A stretch of 64,000 nucleotides of DNA from an uncultured Chitinophaga sp. (lineage in GTDB: Bacteria; Bacteroidota; Bacteroidia; Chitinophagales; Chitinophagaceae). Below, in pieces: positions 1 through 8,497 of this stretch. The position numbers were made by a program, and so were the translations under genes. Position 1 is the first letter of the stretch, and every line of letters starts with the position of its first letter. The notes beneath the pieces were generated by a model. That model did no database searches. It worked only from the letters and a program-made list of their open reading frames with translations, and was not told where the DNA came from. The stretch lies in the NCBI RefSeq assembly GCF_946479755.1, contig NZ_CAMLHC010000007.1, positions 124,001 to 188,000 of the forward strand. Reading direction: 5' to 3'.

Positions 1-82
1 CGCCTTTACCTATTTCGAGGTTAATGCCTTTCAGAATTTGTTTCCCTTCTACTTCTGCGTGCAGATTTTTAATCGTCAGCAT
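1..82 (-). CDS. sufC: SufC, Fe-S assembly ATPase (N-terminal fragment)
   Basis: The reverse strand encodes about 27 residues beginning MLTIKNLHAEVEGKQ and running into the window edge. This is the first beta-strand region of a SufC-type ABC ATPase; the Walker A motif would come next and is outside the window. SufC forms the SufBCD scaffold that builds Fe-S clusters in the cytoplasm. The start lies 44 nt after the sufB stop in the same direction, so it is the next gene of the suf operon. Only the N-terminus is visible; the call rests on that fragment plus its position after sufB. Confidence 0.85.
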   Translation of the reverse strand, partial: MLTIKNLHAEVEGKQILKGINLEIGKG

Positions 83-126
83 GATTGTTTTATTTCGTTC
101 TGTATGTAGTTAATTGGATAAGCGAA

Positions 127-1572
127 TTATCCAACGCTTCCTTCAAGTGTGATAGATAATAATTTCTGTGCTTCCACGGCAAACTCCATGGGGAGCTGGT
201 TCAGTACTTCCTTCACGTAACCGTTTACGATCAGGGCCACGGCTTTTTCCGTATCGATGCCACGGGCGTTCAGATAGAAGATCTGATCTTCCCCGATTTT
301 GGAGGTGGTGGCTTCGTGTTCGATCATCGCGGTTTTATTGCGGGATTCGATATACGGGAAAGTGTGGGAGCCGCAATCGTTGCCGATCAGCAGGGAGTCG
401 CACTGGGTAAAGTTACGGGCGTTGTCGGCACGCGGGCCAACGGCTACCAGTCCGCGGTAACTGTTATCGCCTCTGCCGGCGGAGATACCTTTGGAGATGA
501 TACGGCTTTTGGTGCCTTTACCGATATGGTGGATTTTAGTACCGGTGTCGGCAATCTGTTTGTTGCGGACCACTGCTACGGAGTAGAATTCACCCTCGGA
601 GTAGTCGCCCTGCAGGATTACGCTGGGATATTTCCAGGTGATGGCCGAGCCGGTTTCTACCTGTGTCCAGGAGATCTTGCTGGCGTTGCCTTTACAGATA
701 CCTCTTTTGGTCACGAAGTTGTAGATACCGCCTTTACCGTCTTTATCGCCGGGATACCAGTTCTGTACGGTAGAATATTTGATTTCCGCGTGGTCCAGGG
801 CAACGAGTTCCACTACTGCGGCGTGCAGCTGGTTTTCATCGCGCATGGGAGCGGTACAGCCTTCGAGGTAGCTCACATAGCTGCCTTCGTCGGCGACGAT
901 CAGTGTACGTTCGAACTGGCCGGTGTTCTGGGCGTTGATACGGAAGTAAGTGCTCAGTTCCATCGGGCAGCGTACGCCTTTCGGGATATAGGTGAAAGAG
1001 CCGTCAGAAAACACAGCGGAGTTCAGCGCGGCGAAAATATTGTCAGAGTGGGGTACTACGGTACCGAGGTATTTTTTTACCAGGTCAGGATATTCCTGTA
1101 CCGCTTCACCGAAAGAGCAGAAGATAACGCCCATTTCCTTCAGTTTGCCTTTGAAGGTGGTGGCTACGGACACGCTGTCAAATACGGCGTCAACAGCCAC
1201 ACCGGTCAGCGCCTTCTGTTCGTTGAGCGGAATACCCAGCTTTTCGAAAGTGGCCAGCAGTTCCGGATCCACTTCATCGAGACTGTTCAGTTGTTTTTTC
1301 TTTTTCGGAGCGGCATAATAGGAGAGGGCCTGCAGGTCCAGCTCCGGCATTTCAAAGTGCTGCCAGGAAGGGAACTGCATTTTCTTAAAGGCGGCAAAAC
1401 CTTTCAGACGCCATTCCAGCAGCCACTCCGGTTCATTCTTTTTAGCGGAAATAAAGCGGATGATATCTTCATTGAGCCCCGGAGGAGCGATATCCATTTC
1501 AATATCGGTGGTAAAGCCAAACTCGTACTCCTTATTGGCTATATCATCTATTATTTCGTTACTGTTCATCAT
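127..1572 (-). CDS. sufB: SufB, Fe-S cluster scaffold protein
   Basis: The product is about 481 residues, the usual SufB length. Family hallmarks are visible: the [19 protein letters not shown] stretch with the cysteine matching the sulfur-acceptor cysteine of E. coli SufB, the [14 protein letters not shown] stretch with the second conserved cysteine, and the C-terminal [18 protein letters not shown]. SufB with SufC and SufD assembles nascent Fe-S clusters. The open frame runs upstream to 1659, but that part would overlap sufA; the tandem ATG codons at 1572/1569 give a normal N-terminus and a 13-nt gap to sufA. It is part of a leftward operon sufA-sufB-sufC. No strong Shine-Dalgarno is seen, as is usual in Bacteroidota. 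Confidence 0.97.
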   Translation of the reverse strand: MMNSNEIIDDIANKEYEFGFTTDIEMDIAPPGLNEDIIRFISAKKNEPEWLLEWRLKGFAAFKKMQFPSWQHFEMPELDLQALSYYAAPKKKKQLNSLDEVDPELLATFEKLGIPLNEQKALTGVAVDAVFDSVSVATTFKGKLKEMGVIFCSFGEAVQEYPDLVKKYLGTVVPHSDNIFAALNSAVFSDGSFTYIPKGVRCPMELSTYFRINAQNTGQFERTLIVADEGSYVSYLEGCTAPMRDENQLHAAVVELVALDHAEIKYSTVQNWYPGDKDGKGGIYNFVTKRGICKGNASKISWTQVETGSAITWKYPSVILQGDYSEGEFYSVAVVRNKQIADTGTKIHHIGKGTKSRIISKGISAGRGDNSYRGLVAVGPRADNARNFTQCDSLLIGNDCGSHTFPYIESRNKTAMIEHEATTSKIGEDQIFYLNARGIDTEKAVALIVNGYVKEVLNQLPMEFAVEAQKLLSITLEGSVG

Positions 1573-1585
1573 ACGATTTTGATAT

Positions 1586-1912
1586 TTATACCGCGAAGCT
1601 TTCCCCGCAGCTGCATGTTCTCGTTGCATTCGGATTGTTGAAGAAGAGGCCCTTGCCATTCAGGCCGTCGGAGTAGTCCAGTTCTGTACCATACAGGTAA
1701 AGCAGGCTTTTCATCTGTACGACTACCTTTACGCCTTTGTCTTCAAATATCTGGTCTCCTTCCTGTTCTTCTGTCTCAAACTTCATCACATATTCAAGGC
1801 CGGAGCAACCGCCGCCTTTCACACCTACTCTTACAAAAGTGCCGGGGGCGTGATGTTCTGTCTCCATCAGCGTCTTAATATATGCTCCTGCTTTTTCTGA
1901 AACGGTTATCAT
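1586..1912 (-). CDS. sufA: SufA/IscA-type Fe-S carrier protein
   Basis: This 108-residue A-type carrier has the HesB/IscA fold pattern with the three conserved cysteines: one in GGGCSGLEY near residue 36 and two in the C-terminal TCSCGESF near residues 101-103. A-type carriers accept clusters from the SufBCD scaffold and pass them to apoproteins. It precedes sufB by 13 nt and follows the flavin reductase by 40 nt, so it probably begins the suf genes proper. The suf context favours the name SufA, although sequence alone does not separate SufA from IscA or ErpA. Confidence 0.93.
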   Translation of the reverse strand: MITVSEKAGAYIKTLMETEHHAPGTFVRVGVKGGGCSGLEYVMKFETEEQEGDQIFEDKGVKVVVQMKSLLYLYGTELDYSDGLNGKGLFFNNPNATRTCSCGESFAV

Positions 1913-1952
1913 AATTCAGAATTTTTTAGATTGATACGGCTGTATTAGTGGT

Positions 1953-2522
1953 TCAGCCCGCTGCACCGGCTGTCACATGTGACTGGGCAGCGCAGAGCAG
2001 GGAGACCATCATATCCAGCTTGGTTTTATAAAATGCAGTAAACCCGCTGGTCTGCGGGTCATAAAGATTATTTTTCAGGACAGGCAGAGAGTAGGGAAGT
2101 ACCCAGGCTCTCAATGCTTTCGCCACAGCATCCATGGCGTTGATCCCCTGCATGGCCTGTGTGCCGTCGGCCCAGGAGAGCAAAGCTACAACCTTTCCGG
2201 TTAAATACGGCCGTTGGTGTTTGCTTGTCAGCTCCAGCCAGTCCAGGCTGTTCTTCATTGCCCCTGTCATGCTGCCATGATATAATGGCGTCATCCAGAT
2301 CTGAAGGTCCGCTTTACAGAACGACTCACACATGGCTGCCACACTCTCCGGCTTTTTGGCCGCTTCTGACATGGAAAAGAAGGGAATCTGCTTCTCGGCC
2401 AGGCTGAAAATCTCGGTCGCTAACCCCTTCTCTGTTAAGGCATCTGACAGGTAAGCTGCCAGCCTGTTAGAGGTAGCTTCGGGGCGGGTGTCAGTGGCGC
2501 CGTTAAATATGAGTACGTTCAT
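1953..2522 (-). CDS. NAD(P)H-dependent FMN reductase family oxidoreductase
   Basis: This 189-residue protein has a flavodoxin-like fold. Visible motifs are the N-terminal phosphate-binding loop (GATDTRPEATSNRLA, residues 8-22) and the flavin loop TPLYHGSMTGAMKNSLDWL near residues 78-97, which matches the TPEYNGS..LKNALDW signature of the NADPH-dependent FMN reductase family. It would use NAD(P)H to reduce flavin or a small acceptor in the cytoplasm. It lies 40 nt upstream of sufA on the same strand and diverges from a SufR-like regulator, so it may be the first gene of the suf operon and supply electrons or respond to the same redox stress. The substrate cannot be read from the sequence. Confidence 0.85.
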   Translation of the reverse strand: MNVLIFNGATDTRPEATSNRLAAYLSDALTEKGLATEIFSLAEKQIPFFSMSEAAKKPESVAAMCESFCKADLQIWMTPLYHGSMTGAMKNSLDWLELTSKHQRPYLTGKVVALLSWADGTQAMQGINAMDAVAKALRAWVLPYSLPVLKNNLYDPQTSGFTAFYKTKLDMMVSLLCAAQSHVTAGAAG

Positions 2523-2534
2523 TAATACCTAAGA

Positions 2535-2548
2535 TTTAGAGATCTAAA
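2535..2548. promoter_or_regulatory. Inverted repeat, candidate operator
   Basis: A TTTAGA-GA-TCTAAA inverted repeat (six-base arms, 2-nt spacer) lies in the 137-bp divergent region between the flavin reductase/suf operon and the SufR-like regulator, 13 bp upstream of the reductase start. Its position and symmetry suit a dimeric winged-helix regulator. Its role as operator is inference. Confidence 0.4.
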
Positions 2549-2659
2549 AGATTATGAGATTTAATGGTGACGAAAATGGCCTCAAAATCATCTAAATCCC
2601 AAATTTCTTTTTTTTAGCTCCCACAAAATTACGACATTTACAATAAAACAAGTAATAAC

Positions 2660-3316
2660 TTGGAAAAATATCCAACACGAACCAAAAATGCCGCTGACAG
2701 GTTTTTGATGCTCATCAAGACCAAGGGCCCCCTGTCTGCTGCCGAACTGGCTGGTGAATTGGGTATCACCACAGAAGGCGCCCGTTTGCAGCTGGTAAAG
2801 CTGGCGGAAGAAGGTTTGTTGCAGTTTGAAAGCATCTCTAAAGGCGTCGGCCGCCCCATGCAAATATGGAGCCTGACCCCGCTTGGCAATGCCCGCTTCC
2901 CGGACAGCCATACCGAACTCACGGTAGACATCATCCAGACCATTAAAACGGTACTGGGACCGGAAGCACTGGCCAATGTTATCCTCGCACGCGAAAAGAA
3001 CCAGCAGGAGAAATATAATACCGCCCTGGCCGGCGTTACCGGCATCGAAAACAGGCTGACCGCCTTCGCGGCCATCCGCACCGGCGAAGGCTACCTGGCA
3101 GAATGGCGGAAAGAAGGCGATATCTTCCTCTTCATCGAAAATCACTGCCCGATCTGCTGCGCCGCCGCTACCTGCGACAATATCTGTACTTCAGAGATGA
3201 ACACCTTCATCAGCGTCATCGGCGAAGAAGTGCAGGTGACACGCCTGGACCATATTATCAATGGCGCCCGCCGCTGTGTTTATAAAATCATCCCTAACAC
3301 AGTCCCTGCCGTTTAA
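2660..3316 (+). CDS. SufR-like winged-helix regulator with cysteine cluster
   Basis: The product is 218 residues. Residues 10-60 form a DeoR/ArsR-type winged helix (LSAAELAGELGITTEGARLQLVKL) and residues 85-150 are helical. Near the C-terminus lies a cysteine cluster (Cys163, 166, 167, 172, 176) plus Cys206. SufR-family repressors carry such a C-terminal set, binding an Fe-S cluster and repressing suf genes when clusters are plentiful. Divergence from the reductase-suf operon supports that role here. The start is taken as TTG at 2660 because it keeps the first helix; the first ATG at 2708 would remove part of it. The exact cysteine spacing differs from what I recall of cyanobacterial SufR, so orthology is not certain. 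Confidence 0.75.
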   Translation: MEKYPTRTKNAADRFLMLIKTKGPLSAAELAGELGITTEGARLQLVKLAEEGLLQFESISKGVGRPMQIWSLTPLGNARFPDSHTELTVDIIQTIKTVLGPEALANVILAREKNQQEKYNTALAGVTGIENRLTAFAAIRTGEGYLAEWRKEGDIFLFIENHCPICCAAATCDNICTSEMNTFISVIGEEVQVTRLDHIINGARRCVYKIIPNTVPAV

Positions 3317-3353
3317 CTCCCCGGCAGTCATACCCTTCATACAGCGTCATTCT

Positions 3354-3767
3354 TTATTTGATGATTAAGACCAGTGTGCCCGAAATAATCAACAGGGCTC
3401 CGATCGCCGTTTTCAAGGTAATGGCCTCGTGCAGGAAAACAGCCGCCAGGATAATGGTCAAAGCCACGCTCAGCTTGTCAACCGGCGCTACCTGCGACAC
3501 CTTGCCCACCTGCAACGCCTTAAAATAAAATATCCAGGAAAAACCGGTCGCCAGCCCGGACAACACCAGGAACACCAGCGTGTGCCGCGTGAGCGTTACC
3601 CCTTTATATTCCCCCCTCGCCAGCACAATACCCCACGCCACCAGTAAAATAATGATGGTACGGATACCCGTGGCCAGGTTGGAGGGCACATCCGCCACGC
3701 CTATCTTGGCAAAAATCGCTGTCAACGCAGCAAAAGCGGCCGATAACAAAGCATATATCCACCACAT
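3354..3767 (-). CDS. EamA-family (DMT) transporter, single-repeat
   Basis: At 137 residues this is half the length of a typical ten-helix EamA transporter and holds one EamA repeat of about five membrane segments. Visible features are an N-terminal SAAFAALTAIFAKIG helix and a C-terminal hydrophobic helix ending GTLVLIIK. Such short forms usually work as dimers in the inner membrane. The substrate is unknown. It is convergent with the SufR-like regulator and stands upstream of two acetyltransferase genes on the same strand. Confidence 0.85.
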   Translation of the reverse strand: MWWIYALLSAAFAALTAIFAKIGVADVPSNLATGIRTIIILLVAWGIVLARGEYKGVTLTRHTLVFLVLSGLATGFSWIFYFKALQVGKVSQVAPVDKLSVALTIILAAVFLHEAITLKTAIGALLIISGTLVLIIK

Positions 3768-3770
3768 AGC

Positions 3771-3812
3771 AATTACGAATTACGAGTTACGAATTACGAA
3801 TTACGAATGATG
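3771..3812. repeat. Heptameric tandem repeat (AATTACG)n
   Basis: About five and a half copies of AATTACG (one copy AGTTACG, the last degenerate AATGATG) fill the gap between the EamA gene and the downstream acetyltransferase gene. It is a simple-sequence tract immediately upstream of the EamA start codon on the reverse strand. Confidence 0.9.
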
Positions 3813-3821
3813 ACGGGAAGA

Positions 3822-4325
3822 TTACGTAGTGACTTTAAGTCCCAGTATTTTTAACGTCCTGGCCTGCCCATCCAGAATAGCCACATCGGGAAGATGTGCC
3901 CACTCCGTAAAACCTTTGGCGGCAAACAACTTCAGACTGGGAATATTATGCGCGAAAATAAAGCCCAGCAACGTGTGTATCGCATACTGCGGCGCCACGT
4001 CGATGGCATGCTGCAGCACTGCCTTGCCGTAACCCTTGCCACGGGCACTTTCTGCCAGGTAAATACTCACCTCCACCGTGCCGTCATATGCCGGCCGGCC
4101 ATAAAAAGAGGAGAAGCTGATCCAGCCCACCAGCACAGCGTCATCATATACCATCCACAGCGGACGGCGCTCCGGATTGTGCGCCCGGAACCAGGCATGC
4201 CGGCTCTCTACCGTCACCGGCGAAGTGTCGGCCGTCACCATCCTGCCGGCAATGGTGCTGTTATAAATATTGACGATCTGTGGTAAATCCTCTGGGACCG
4301 CATCCCGGTACTGCAAATGCATCAT
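3822..4325 (-). CDS. GNAT acetyltransferase, phosphinothricin-acetyltransferase-like
   Basis: This 167-residue GNAT protein resembles the PAT/bar subgroup: the N-terminal YRDAVPEDLPQIVNIYNSTI, the central GWISFSSFYGRPAYDGTVEVSIYL, and the acetyl-CoA pyrophosphate loop ARGKGYGKAVL. It would transfer acetyl from acetyl-CoA to a small amine; the PAT group acts on phosphinothricin, methionine sulfoximine or similar amino acids. Tandem ATG codons mark the start. It lies 17 nt downstream of the second GNAT gene, so the two are probably cotranscribed. The substrate is not shown by the sequence. Confidence 0.85.
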   Translation of the reverse strand: MMHLQYRDAVPEDLPQIVNIYNSTIAGRMVTADTSPVTVESRHAWFRAHNPERRPLWMVYDDAVLVGWISFSSFYGRPAYDGTVEVSIYLAESARGKGYGKAVLQHAIDVAPQYAIHTLLGFIFAHNIPSLKLFAAKGFTEWAHLPDVAILDGQARTLKILGLKVTT

Positions 4326-4342
4326 ATGTCTGATAAAAAGAA

Positions 4343-4900
4343 TTATTGCCAGATAGTCTCCCGGTCATATTCCCGGCGAAGTAAACTGTAAAGGTCCGCA
4401 TCCACAAACTGTCCCTTCTCAAAGAAAGCATCGCGCAGCATCCCTTCATGACGGAACCCCAGTCGCCCCAGCAAACGGGAAGACGCGGCGTTCAACGGGT
4501 CCACGAAAGCCTCCACACGGTTGAACTGCAGCTCCTGGTACACAAACTTCAGCGCCAGCGGGATCGCTTCTGTCATAATGCCCTTGCCCCAGTAAGCCGG
4601 CTGCAGATCATACCCCAACTCTATCTTATAATGTGTTTTGTTCCAGTGATGAAAACCACAGGTACCAATGAGTTCATCTTTATCTTTAAAGGTAATGGCC
4701 CAGCGCATTCCTTCCTGTTTTTCCCAACGTTCACGGAAAAACGTAATGATCCGGGTCGCTTCTGTAATATTGGAAAAGGCGTCAATATCCATGTACCGGG
4801 TCACTTCTTCATTGGAAAAGAGGGAGAACAAGGCAGCGGTATCTTTTTCTGTAATCGGACGGAGCACCAGCTGCGCTGTGCTTAGGATGGGTTGTTGCAT
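4343..4900 (-). CDS. GNAT acetyltransferase, RimJ/RimL-like
   Basis: This 185-residue protein has the RimJ/RimL-type GNAT layout: LVLRPITEKD near residue 11, the central IGTCGFHHWNKTHYKIELGYDL strands, the acetyl-CoA-binding YWGKGIMTEAI, and the C-terminal NAASSRLLGRLGFRHEGMLRD. The family acetylates ribosomal-protein N-termini, other proteins or small amines. It is the first gene of a two-gene leftward unit with the PAT-like GNAT. Confidence 0.88.
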   Translation of the reverse strand: MQQPILSTAQLVLRPITEKDTAALFSLFSNEEVTRYMDIDAFSNITEATRIITFFRERWEKQEGMRWAITFKDKDELIGTCGFHHWNKTHYKIELGYDLQPAYWGKGIMTEAIPLALKFVYQELQFNRVEAFVDPLNAASSRLLGRLGFRHEGMLRDAFFEKGQFVDADLYSLLRREYDRETIWQ

Positions 4901-4926
4901 GATACGGTGCCTGTTTTAGGTTGCTG

Positions 4927-4934
4927 CAAAACTA
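4927..4934 (-). promoter_or_regulatory. -7 promoter element (TAGTTTTG) for the GNAT pair
   Basis: The reverse strand reads TAGTTTTG, an exact match to the Bacteroidota TAnnTTTG -7 consensus, 26 nt before the GNAT start at 4900. No clear TTTG -33 element was found at the usual spacing. Confidence 0.5.
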
Positions 4935-5019
4935 ATCCAATTTCGATCTTTTAAAATGTAAAAATTTTGAAAGACAGATGTTTTAATCCCGCTTTAATGC
5001 CTGCCAAAGGAAACATTCC

Positions 5020-5027
5020 TACTTTTG
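5020..5027 (+). promoter_or_regulatory. -7 promoter element (TACTTTTG) for the metal-efflux regulators
   Basis: TACTTTTG matches TAnnTTTG and ends 30 nt before the ATG of the response regulator. It is the likely promoter of the two-component operon. The -33 box is weak. Confidence 0.5.
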
Positions 5028-5057
5028 CATAGATCGTAGTACAATAATACCTCAAGT

Positions 5058-5753
5058 ATGAAAATATTGGTTGTAGAAGACGAATCCAAAGTAGGGGCCT
5101 TTATCAAAAGAGGACTGGAAGAACATCACCACCAGGTGGACGTGTATGCGGACGGTCTCCAGGGCCAGCAGGCCGCGCTGGAACAGGACTATGACCTGAT
5201 CATACTCGACATTATGCTGCCCGGTATCAACGGACTAACCATCTGCAAGCACCTCCGCACGCGCGATATCACTGCGCCGGTGCTGATGCTCACCGCCCTG
5301 AGCGCCACCCATGATATTGTGGACGGCCTCAACGCCGGCGCGGACGACTACCTCGCCAAGCCTTTTCATTTCTCTGAACTGGTGGCCCGCGTCAACGCCC
5401 TGTCGCGCCGTAAGAATAACTTCAAACAGGAAAAAGAAATACTCACGCTGGCGGACCTGCGGCTGGACACGACGTCTAAAACCGCCAGCAGGGAAGGGCA
5501 GGAGATCACGCTTACCGCCAAAGAATATGCCCTGCTGGAACTGCTGTTAAAGAATACCGGCAAAGTATTGTCCCGCGCACTCATCTCTGAGGCGGTATGG
5601 GGACTGGAATTCGATACCGGTACCAACACCATTGATGTATACGTCAACTACCTCCGCAACAAAATTGAAAAAGGCTTCAGCGGTGAAAAGCTGATCCATA
5701 CAGTAGTGGGCATGGGCTACGTTATGAAAGTTAAAAGCACCTGGCAGCAATAA
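5058..5753 (+). CDS. OmpR-family response regulator (CusR-like)
   Basis: This 231-residue regulator has a receiver domain (residues 1-115) with the acidic pocket VVEDE, phosphoacceptor Asp51 in LIILDIMLPG, and the conserved lysine in YLAKPF. A winged-helix DNA-binding domain follows (residues 130-225) with LTAKEYALLELLLKN and the C-terminal VVGMGYVMK. The kinase gene starts 2 nt after the stop, and an RND metal efflux operon follows. This matches CusRS-type control of copper or silver (or Co/Zn/Cd) export. The metal is inferred from context. Confidence 0.92.
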   Translation: MKILVVEDESKVGAFIKRGLEEHHHQVDVYADGLQGQQAALEQDYDLIILDIMLPGINGLTICKHLRTRDITAPVLMLTALSATHDIVDGLNAGADDYLAKPFHFSELVARVNALSRRKNNFKQEKEILTLADLRLDTTSKTASREGQEITLTAKEYALLELLLKNTGKVLSRALISEAVWGLEFDTGTNTIDVYVNYLRNKIEKGFSGEKLIHTVVGMGYVMKVKSTWQQ

Positions 5754-5755
5754 CA

Positions 5756-7126
5756 ATGAAGATAAGACACCGTTTATCGCTGCAGTTTACCCTCATCACC
5801 GGTATCATTCTTACCGGTGTGTTCATCCTGATATACCTGCTGTCCGCCCAGTATATCCGGAACAGCTTCTATAAACTGCTGCAGGTAAGGGCGCTCGTCA
5901 CCGCCCAGGTGTACCTCGAAAAGGATGAACTGACCAAAAAGAAATTCATCGAGATAGAAAAAAGCTACCGCCAGAGCATCCCCGATGAATCCAGTAATAT
6001 TTATGACGAGGAAGACCAGCCTGTTTTCCTGGAGAAGATAAAGTACAACTGGCCGCTCTCCCTGCTGAATACCATCCGCAAATCCGGTACCCATCGGTTC
6101 ACTTTCAGGGATAAGTACGGTGTAGGCATGTTTTACCCCGATAACCAGGGCGACTTTGTCGTGATCGTAACAGCCCGCAACAAAGCCGGCGAACAGCAGC
6201 TGCAGTATCTCGCGCTGATACTGGTCATCATGCTCTGTGTATCCCTGATCGTTACCTTCCTGCTGGGCCAGTGGTTTGCCAGCAAAGCGCTGCAGCCTAT
6301 CCAGAGCATCAACCGGCAGGTGAAAAAAATACGTTCCAACAACCTGCACATGCGGGTAGAACAGGGCCGCAACAAAGATGAAATTGACGAACTGTCCGGT
6401 AATTTTAATGAGCTGCTGCAACACCTCGAACAGGCTTTTGAAATGCAGCGTTCCTTCGTGTCCAACGCCTCCCATGAACTAAGGACGCCGCTGACCACCA
6501 TCATCGGCGAGATAGAAGTCACCCTGCACCGGGAGCGCGACAAAGCGGAATACATCAACACGCTGGGCACCGTACTGGACGAGTCGGAGAAGCTGAAGCT
6601 GATCACCGACGGGCTTTTGCAACTCACCCGTGTAGACGTGATCCTTACCCCCGCGAATACGGAAGAGATACGGCTCGACGAGCTGCTGTGGGAGATACAG
6701 GAACACTGGCAATATAAAACCCCGCCCCACCAGGCAGACGTGATCATGAGCCAGCTCCCGGAAGACGCCTCCCGGCTGGCTATCCGCGGCAACCGCTCTT
6801 TGCTGATGCTGGCACTACAGAACGTGGTCCGTAACGCCTTTAAGTTTTCGTATAACCAGCCCGTGAGTCTCCGCCTGAGCTACGATGCCAACTGCCTCGT
6901 GATCTCTGTCAGCGACAAAGGCATCGGCATCGCTCCCGACGAACTGGATAAAATATTCCTGCCGCTTTACCGTGCCGGTAACGCCTATACGTTTTCGGGC
7001 TACGGTATCGGCCTGGCCATGGCCCAGCGTATCTTCCAGCTTCATCAGGCGACTATCACCGTCAGCAGCGTACCGGGAGAAGGCACCACCTTTAACATTT
7101 TTTTTCCTACTGCTCCTAAAATCTAA
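5756..7126 (+). CDS. Sensor histidine kinase (CusS-like)
   Basis: This 456-residue kinase has two membrane helices (about residues 10-31 and 149-170) flanking a sensor domain of about 115 residues. These are followed by a HAMP domain (172-225), a HisKA dimerisation domain with His240 in SNASHELRTPL, and a HATPase domain with NALKFS-like N-box residues (VVRNAFKF) and a GYGIGLAM G-box. It sits in the inner membrane and would phosphorylate Asp51 of the preceding regulator. The downstream metal RND pump suggests it senses periplasmic metal ions. The G-box reads GYGIGLAMAQRI, normal for the family. Confidence 0.92.
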   Translation: MKIRHRLSLQFTLITGIILTGVFILIYLLSAQYIRNSFYKLLQVRALVTAQVYLEKDELTKKKFIEIEKSYRQSIPDESSNIYDEEDQPVFLEKIKYNWPLSLLNTIRKSGTHRFTFRDKYGVGMFYPDNQGDFVVIVTARNKAGEQQLQYLALILVIMLCVSLIVTFLLGQWFASKALQPIQSINRQVKKIRSNNLHMRVEQGRNKDEIDELSGNFNELLQHLEQAFEMQRSFVSNASHELRTPLTTIIGEIEVTLHRERDKAEYINTLGTVLDESEKLKLITDGLLQLTRVDVILTPANTEEIRLDELLWEIQEHWQYKTPPHQADVIMSQLPEDASRLAIRGNRSLLMLALQNVVRNAFKFSYNQPVSLRLSYDANCLVISVSDKGIGIAPDELDKIFLPLYRAGNAYTFSGYGIGLAMAQRIFQLHQATITVSSVPGEGTTFNIFFPTAPKI

Positions 7127-7197
7127 TTTGGTTTTAACATCGTTCTAATGAGTGCCTAATAGCCTGTCGTCATCTTTGCAACGAAAATTTAAGTTGT

Positions 7198-8478
7198 ATG
7201 ACGATCAGACTAGCATTACAAGCCTTCCCTGTACTGATGGGTGTCCTATGGAGCTGCTGCGTACATGCGCAGCCGTTGGATACCCTCAAACTCACCCTGC
7301 CGGCTGCTGAAACACAGCTGCTTCAGCAAAACATCCCGCTGCTGGCACAGAAATTCAATATCGATGCGGCCAAAGCGGCTGTGCTTACCGCCCGCCTGTG
7401 GGACAATCCGCAGGTGACCGTCGAAAATGTACTGTACAACCACACGACCAAAAAGTGGTTCGACTTCTCCTATGAAGGACAAAATACGCTGCAGGTGGAG
7501 CAGCTGTTCAAAATCGCCGGCCAGCGCAACAAAGCGGTGAAACTGGCGCAAAGCAGCGTACGGATGACAGAATACCAGTTCTTCGATCTGCTCCGCACCC
7601 TCCGTTTTTCCCTGCACGATAACTTTTACGATCTCTATTACAAACAGCAGTCCCTGCAAACTTTTGGCCGCCAGATCACTTTCCTGCAGCAGATCGTCAA
7701 AGTGTTCGAACAGCAGAAGGCCATGGGCAATATCGCTCCCAAAGAAATTATCCGTATCAAATCCCTGCTGTACGACCTGCAGCACGATGCGCTGGAGCTG
7801 GAAAAAGATATTCAGCAGACACAGTCCGACCTGGCGCTGCTGATACGTGTGCCCGCCACCGTCGGCATCCAGCCACAGCTGCCGGACCCTGCTCCACGGC
7901 TGTCCGCAGGCACACTGTCTTATCAGACCTTACTGGATACGGCCAGGGCCAACCGCTACGATCTTAAAATAGCACTGGAGAACGTGCAGTACAATCAAAT
8001 GAACATCCGCCTGCAGCGGTCCCTCGCCGTCCCTGACGTACAGCTGGGTTTCTCCTATGACAAACAGGGCAACTTCGAAAGAAATTATAACGGCCTTAAC
8101 CTCTCTATGCCGCTGCCTTTCTTTAACCGCAACCAGGGCAATATTAAAATGGCTAAAGCCGAACTGGAAAACAGCAAGCTACAGCTCAACGGCACGCAGG
8201 ACCAGCTGGAGCATGATGTCATGAACAGCCTGCAGCTGGCGCTGAAAACGGAAAAGCTGTTGCAGCAGTTCGATCCAGGGTTCGAGGAAGAATACACCAA
8301 CATGATGCACGAAGTGGAAAAAAATTACGGGCTGCATCATCTCGGGCTATTAGAGTTCATAGACCTGTATGACGCCTACCGCAACAACGTGCTCAAAATG
8401 AATGAGCTCAAATACAACCGGCTTAATGCGCTGGAGCAAATCAACTTCGCTACCGGGTCCTCCATCTTTCATTTTTGA
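7198..8478 (+). CDS. TolC-family outer-membrane efflux protein (CusC/CzcC-like)
   Basis: This 426-residue protein has a cleavable signal peptide ending near VHAQ (residue 25) and long helical repeats typical of TolC channels. The duplicated OEP repeat is seen in the two halves, each starting from a coil such as ANRYDLKIALENVQY (about residues 252-266). It would form the outer-membrane tunnel of the metal efflux complex. The gene starts 71 nt after the kinase and is followed by adaptor and pump genes at 18-19 nt spacing, so all three are cotranscribed. Confidence 0.9.
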   Translation: MTIRLALQAFPVLMGVLWSCCVHAQPLDTLKLTLPAAETQLLQQNIPLLAQKFNIDAAKAAVLTARLWDNPQVTVENVLYNHTTKKWFDFSYEGQNTLQVEQLFKIAGQRNKAVKLAQSSVRMTEYQFFDLLRTLRFSLHDNFYDLYYKQQSLQTFGRQITFLQQIVKVFEQQKAMGNIAPKEIIRIKSLLYDLQHDALELEKDIQQTQSDLALLIRVPATVGIQPQLPDPAPRLSAGTLSYQTLLDTARANRYDLKIALENVQYNQMNIRLQRSLAVPDVQLGFSYDKQGNFERNYNGLNLSMPLPFFNRNQGNIKMAKAELENSKLQLNGTQDQLEHDVMNSLQLALKTEKLLQQFDPGFEEEYTNMMHEVEKNYGLHHLGLLEFIDLYDAYRNNVLKMNELKYNRLNALEQINFATGSSIFHF

Positions 8479-8497
8479 TCAAAACTACACCAGCATC

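Noticed and set aside
316..1641. Long open frame on the plus strand opposite sufB
   Set aside because: It is the antisense shadow of sufB: codon structure and motifs are on the other strand and the product has no known fold.
2588..3145. Minus-strand frames opposite the SufR-like regulator
   Set aside because: They mirror the regulator gene, whose helix-turn-helix and cysteine cluster show that the plus strand is coding.
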